Origin: Scortum barcoo
Taxonomy: Eukaryota > Chordata > Actinopteri > Centrarchiformes > Terapontidae
NCBI GenBank assembly: GCA_023238725.1
Contig: CM041538.1
Location: forward strand, 2,820,182 to 2,884,181
Reading direction: 5' to 3'
DNA length: 64,000 bases
Each line of letters opens with the position of its first letter. Position 1 is the first letter of the stretch. A program made the position numbers and the translations under genes. This document shows, piece after piece, positions 63,395 to 64,000 of this stretch. The notes below the pieces were generated by a model. The model saw only the letters and a program-made list of their open reading frames with translations. It ran no database searches and was not told where the DNA came from.

Positions 63395-63725
63395 ATTTTG
63401 CATGGCAACCATGGCGGTGTGTGGACACGCGGCGGCTTGGTGCTCCCGGCTTTTCTTTTTTTGTTTGTGTTTTTGGTGATCTTTCGGTCGCCTGCAGCAG
63501 CAGTTGTCTCAAGTGTGGTGGGGCTGGACTGTTGGAGATTGGAGAGAGTGCCTAAATTCCATCAACCATTGACCCCATTGTACATTGCTGCTACAACTTT
63601 AAATCTTTAGATATTTATGTACATATTACATATTTTTACATATATTTATGTTTAAAGCTGGAAGTCACCAATCTTAATTTCGTTATGTGAAAACATGATG
63701 ACAATAAAGATTCTTGATTCTTGAT
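63395..63725 (+). mobile_element. LINE-derived short element: GC-rich head joined to LINE 3' tail
   Basis: The head (63401-63500) is CpG-rich (ATGGCGGTGTGTGGACACGC, GGCGGCTTGGTGCTCCCGG), then T-rich, resembling a LINE 5' untranslated region. Only about 100 bases of other sequence lie before the tail: TTAATTTCGTTATGTGAAAA, ATGACAATAAAGATTCTTG and a duplicated GATTCTT unit at 63709-63722. That tail is the usual 3' end of fish L2-like LINEs. The combination suggests an internally deleted LINE copy, but a short 5' gene piece beside a LINE tail cannot be excluded. Confidence 0.45.
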
Positions 63726-64000
63726 ACATTGCTTTTCCAACGCTTTTCCAATATTGCTTTACAATATTTAAATAACTCTAAATATATTTGAACTCTTTTA
63801 CAACTTGAATAAAACAAATTGATAGTCTTTAAAGCTGCACTTATCAATAGTTGCATATTATCAATGGATGAAATTTCTATCTTGAATGTGAAAATTGGTT
63901 GGCTCACTGATGAACACAAAGAATTATCTTCAGACTCTTTCAGTTCCTCTTTCCTCTTTCAGTTCATTATTTTATGGCCCACAACTTTTCTGTTGTGTTG
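63726..64000. other. AT-rich DNA at the right edge
   Basis: Nothing recognised. Confidence 0.4.

Overview
The window reads as a stretch of teleost fish nuclear genome, most likely an acanthomorph. The basis is the mixture of repeats rather than any host gene. It holds long EN-RT LINE copies of the kind common in bony fish, a piece of a LINE with a restriction-enzyme-like endonuclease, hAT and Tc1 DNA transposon remains, several short repeats I recognise as widespread in teleosts, and very many (CA)n/(GT)n microsatellites. Base composition is AT-rich and there is no bacterial-style gene packing. Almost all open frames longer than 60 codons are chance frames or translations of microsatellites. 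I found no host protein-coding exon I would defend; the window is best described as intergenic or deep intronic DNA. One possible 35-nt micro-exon at 8516-8550 is the only candidate.

Layout: 1-1970 is a decayed LINE (linker, reverse transcriptase and C-terminal part) broken by about five frameshifts. 4640-4953 is a probable pogo/Tigger-like non-autonomous DNA element, directly followed by a fragment (4955-5230) of a LINE from the restriction-like-endonuclease group whose endonuclease segment has been deleted. 9497-9545 and 11421-11652 are short teleost repeats (the second SINE-like), with three diverged direct repeats between them (10877-11355). Two hAT elements with perfect 8-bp target duplications lie at 12952-13990 and 14803-15601; the second still carries a BED zinc-finger piece of a transposase. 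17.9-19.8 kb is locally CpG-richer, with a degenerate minisatellite and two repeat copies. 32643-32805 is bounded by a perfect 25-bp inverted repeat. 36.8-38.7 kb holds two copies of one repeat.

About 39.5-50.7 kb has no transposon I can recognise and contains several AT-rich, homeodomain-site-rich blocks that look like conserved non-coding DNA; this is an impression only. From 50.79 kb transposons return: a Tc1-like transposase C-terminus (50785-51108) beside a LINE endonuclease fragment (51229-51815), two more common teleost repeats (53155-53625, 59205-59490), a TTAA-flanked inverted-repeat element (59773-60523) and LINE 3' tails near 61.7 and 63.7 kb.

The genes do not work together as a pathway; this is a record of transposon insertion and decay. 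No new biological system is evident. The most informative observations are the structurally defined transposon boundaries, the endonuclease-deleted LINE fragment, the 25-bp inverted repeat and the possible micro-exon.
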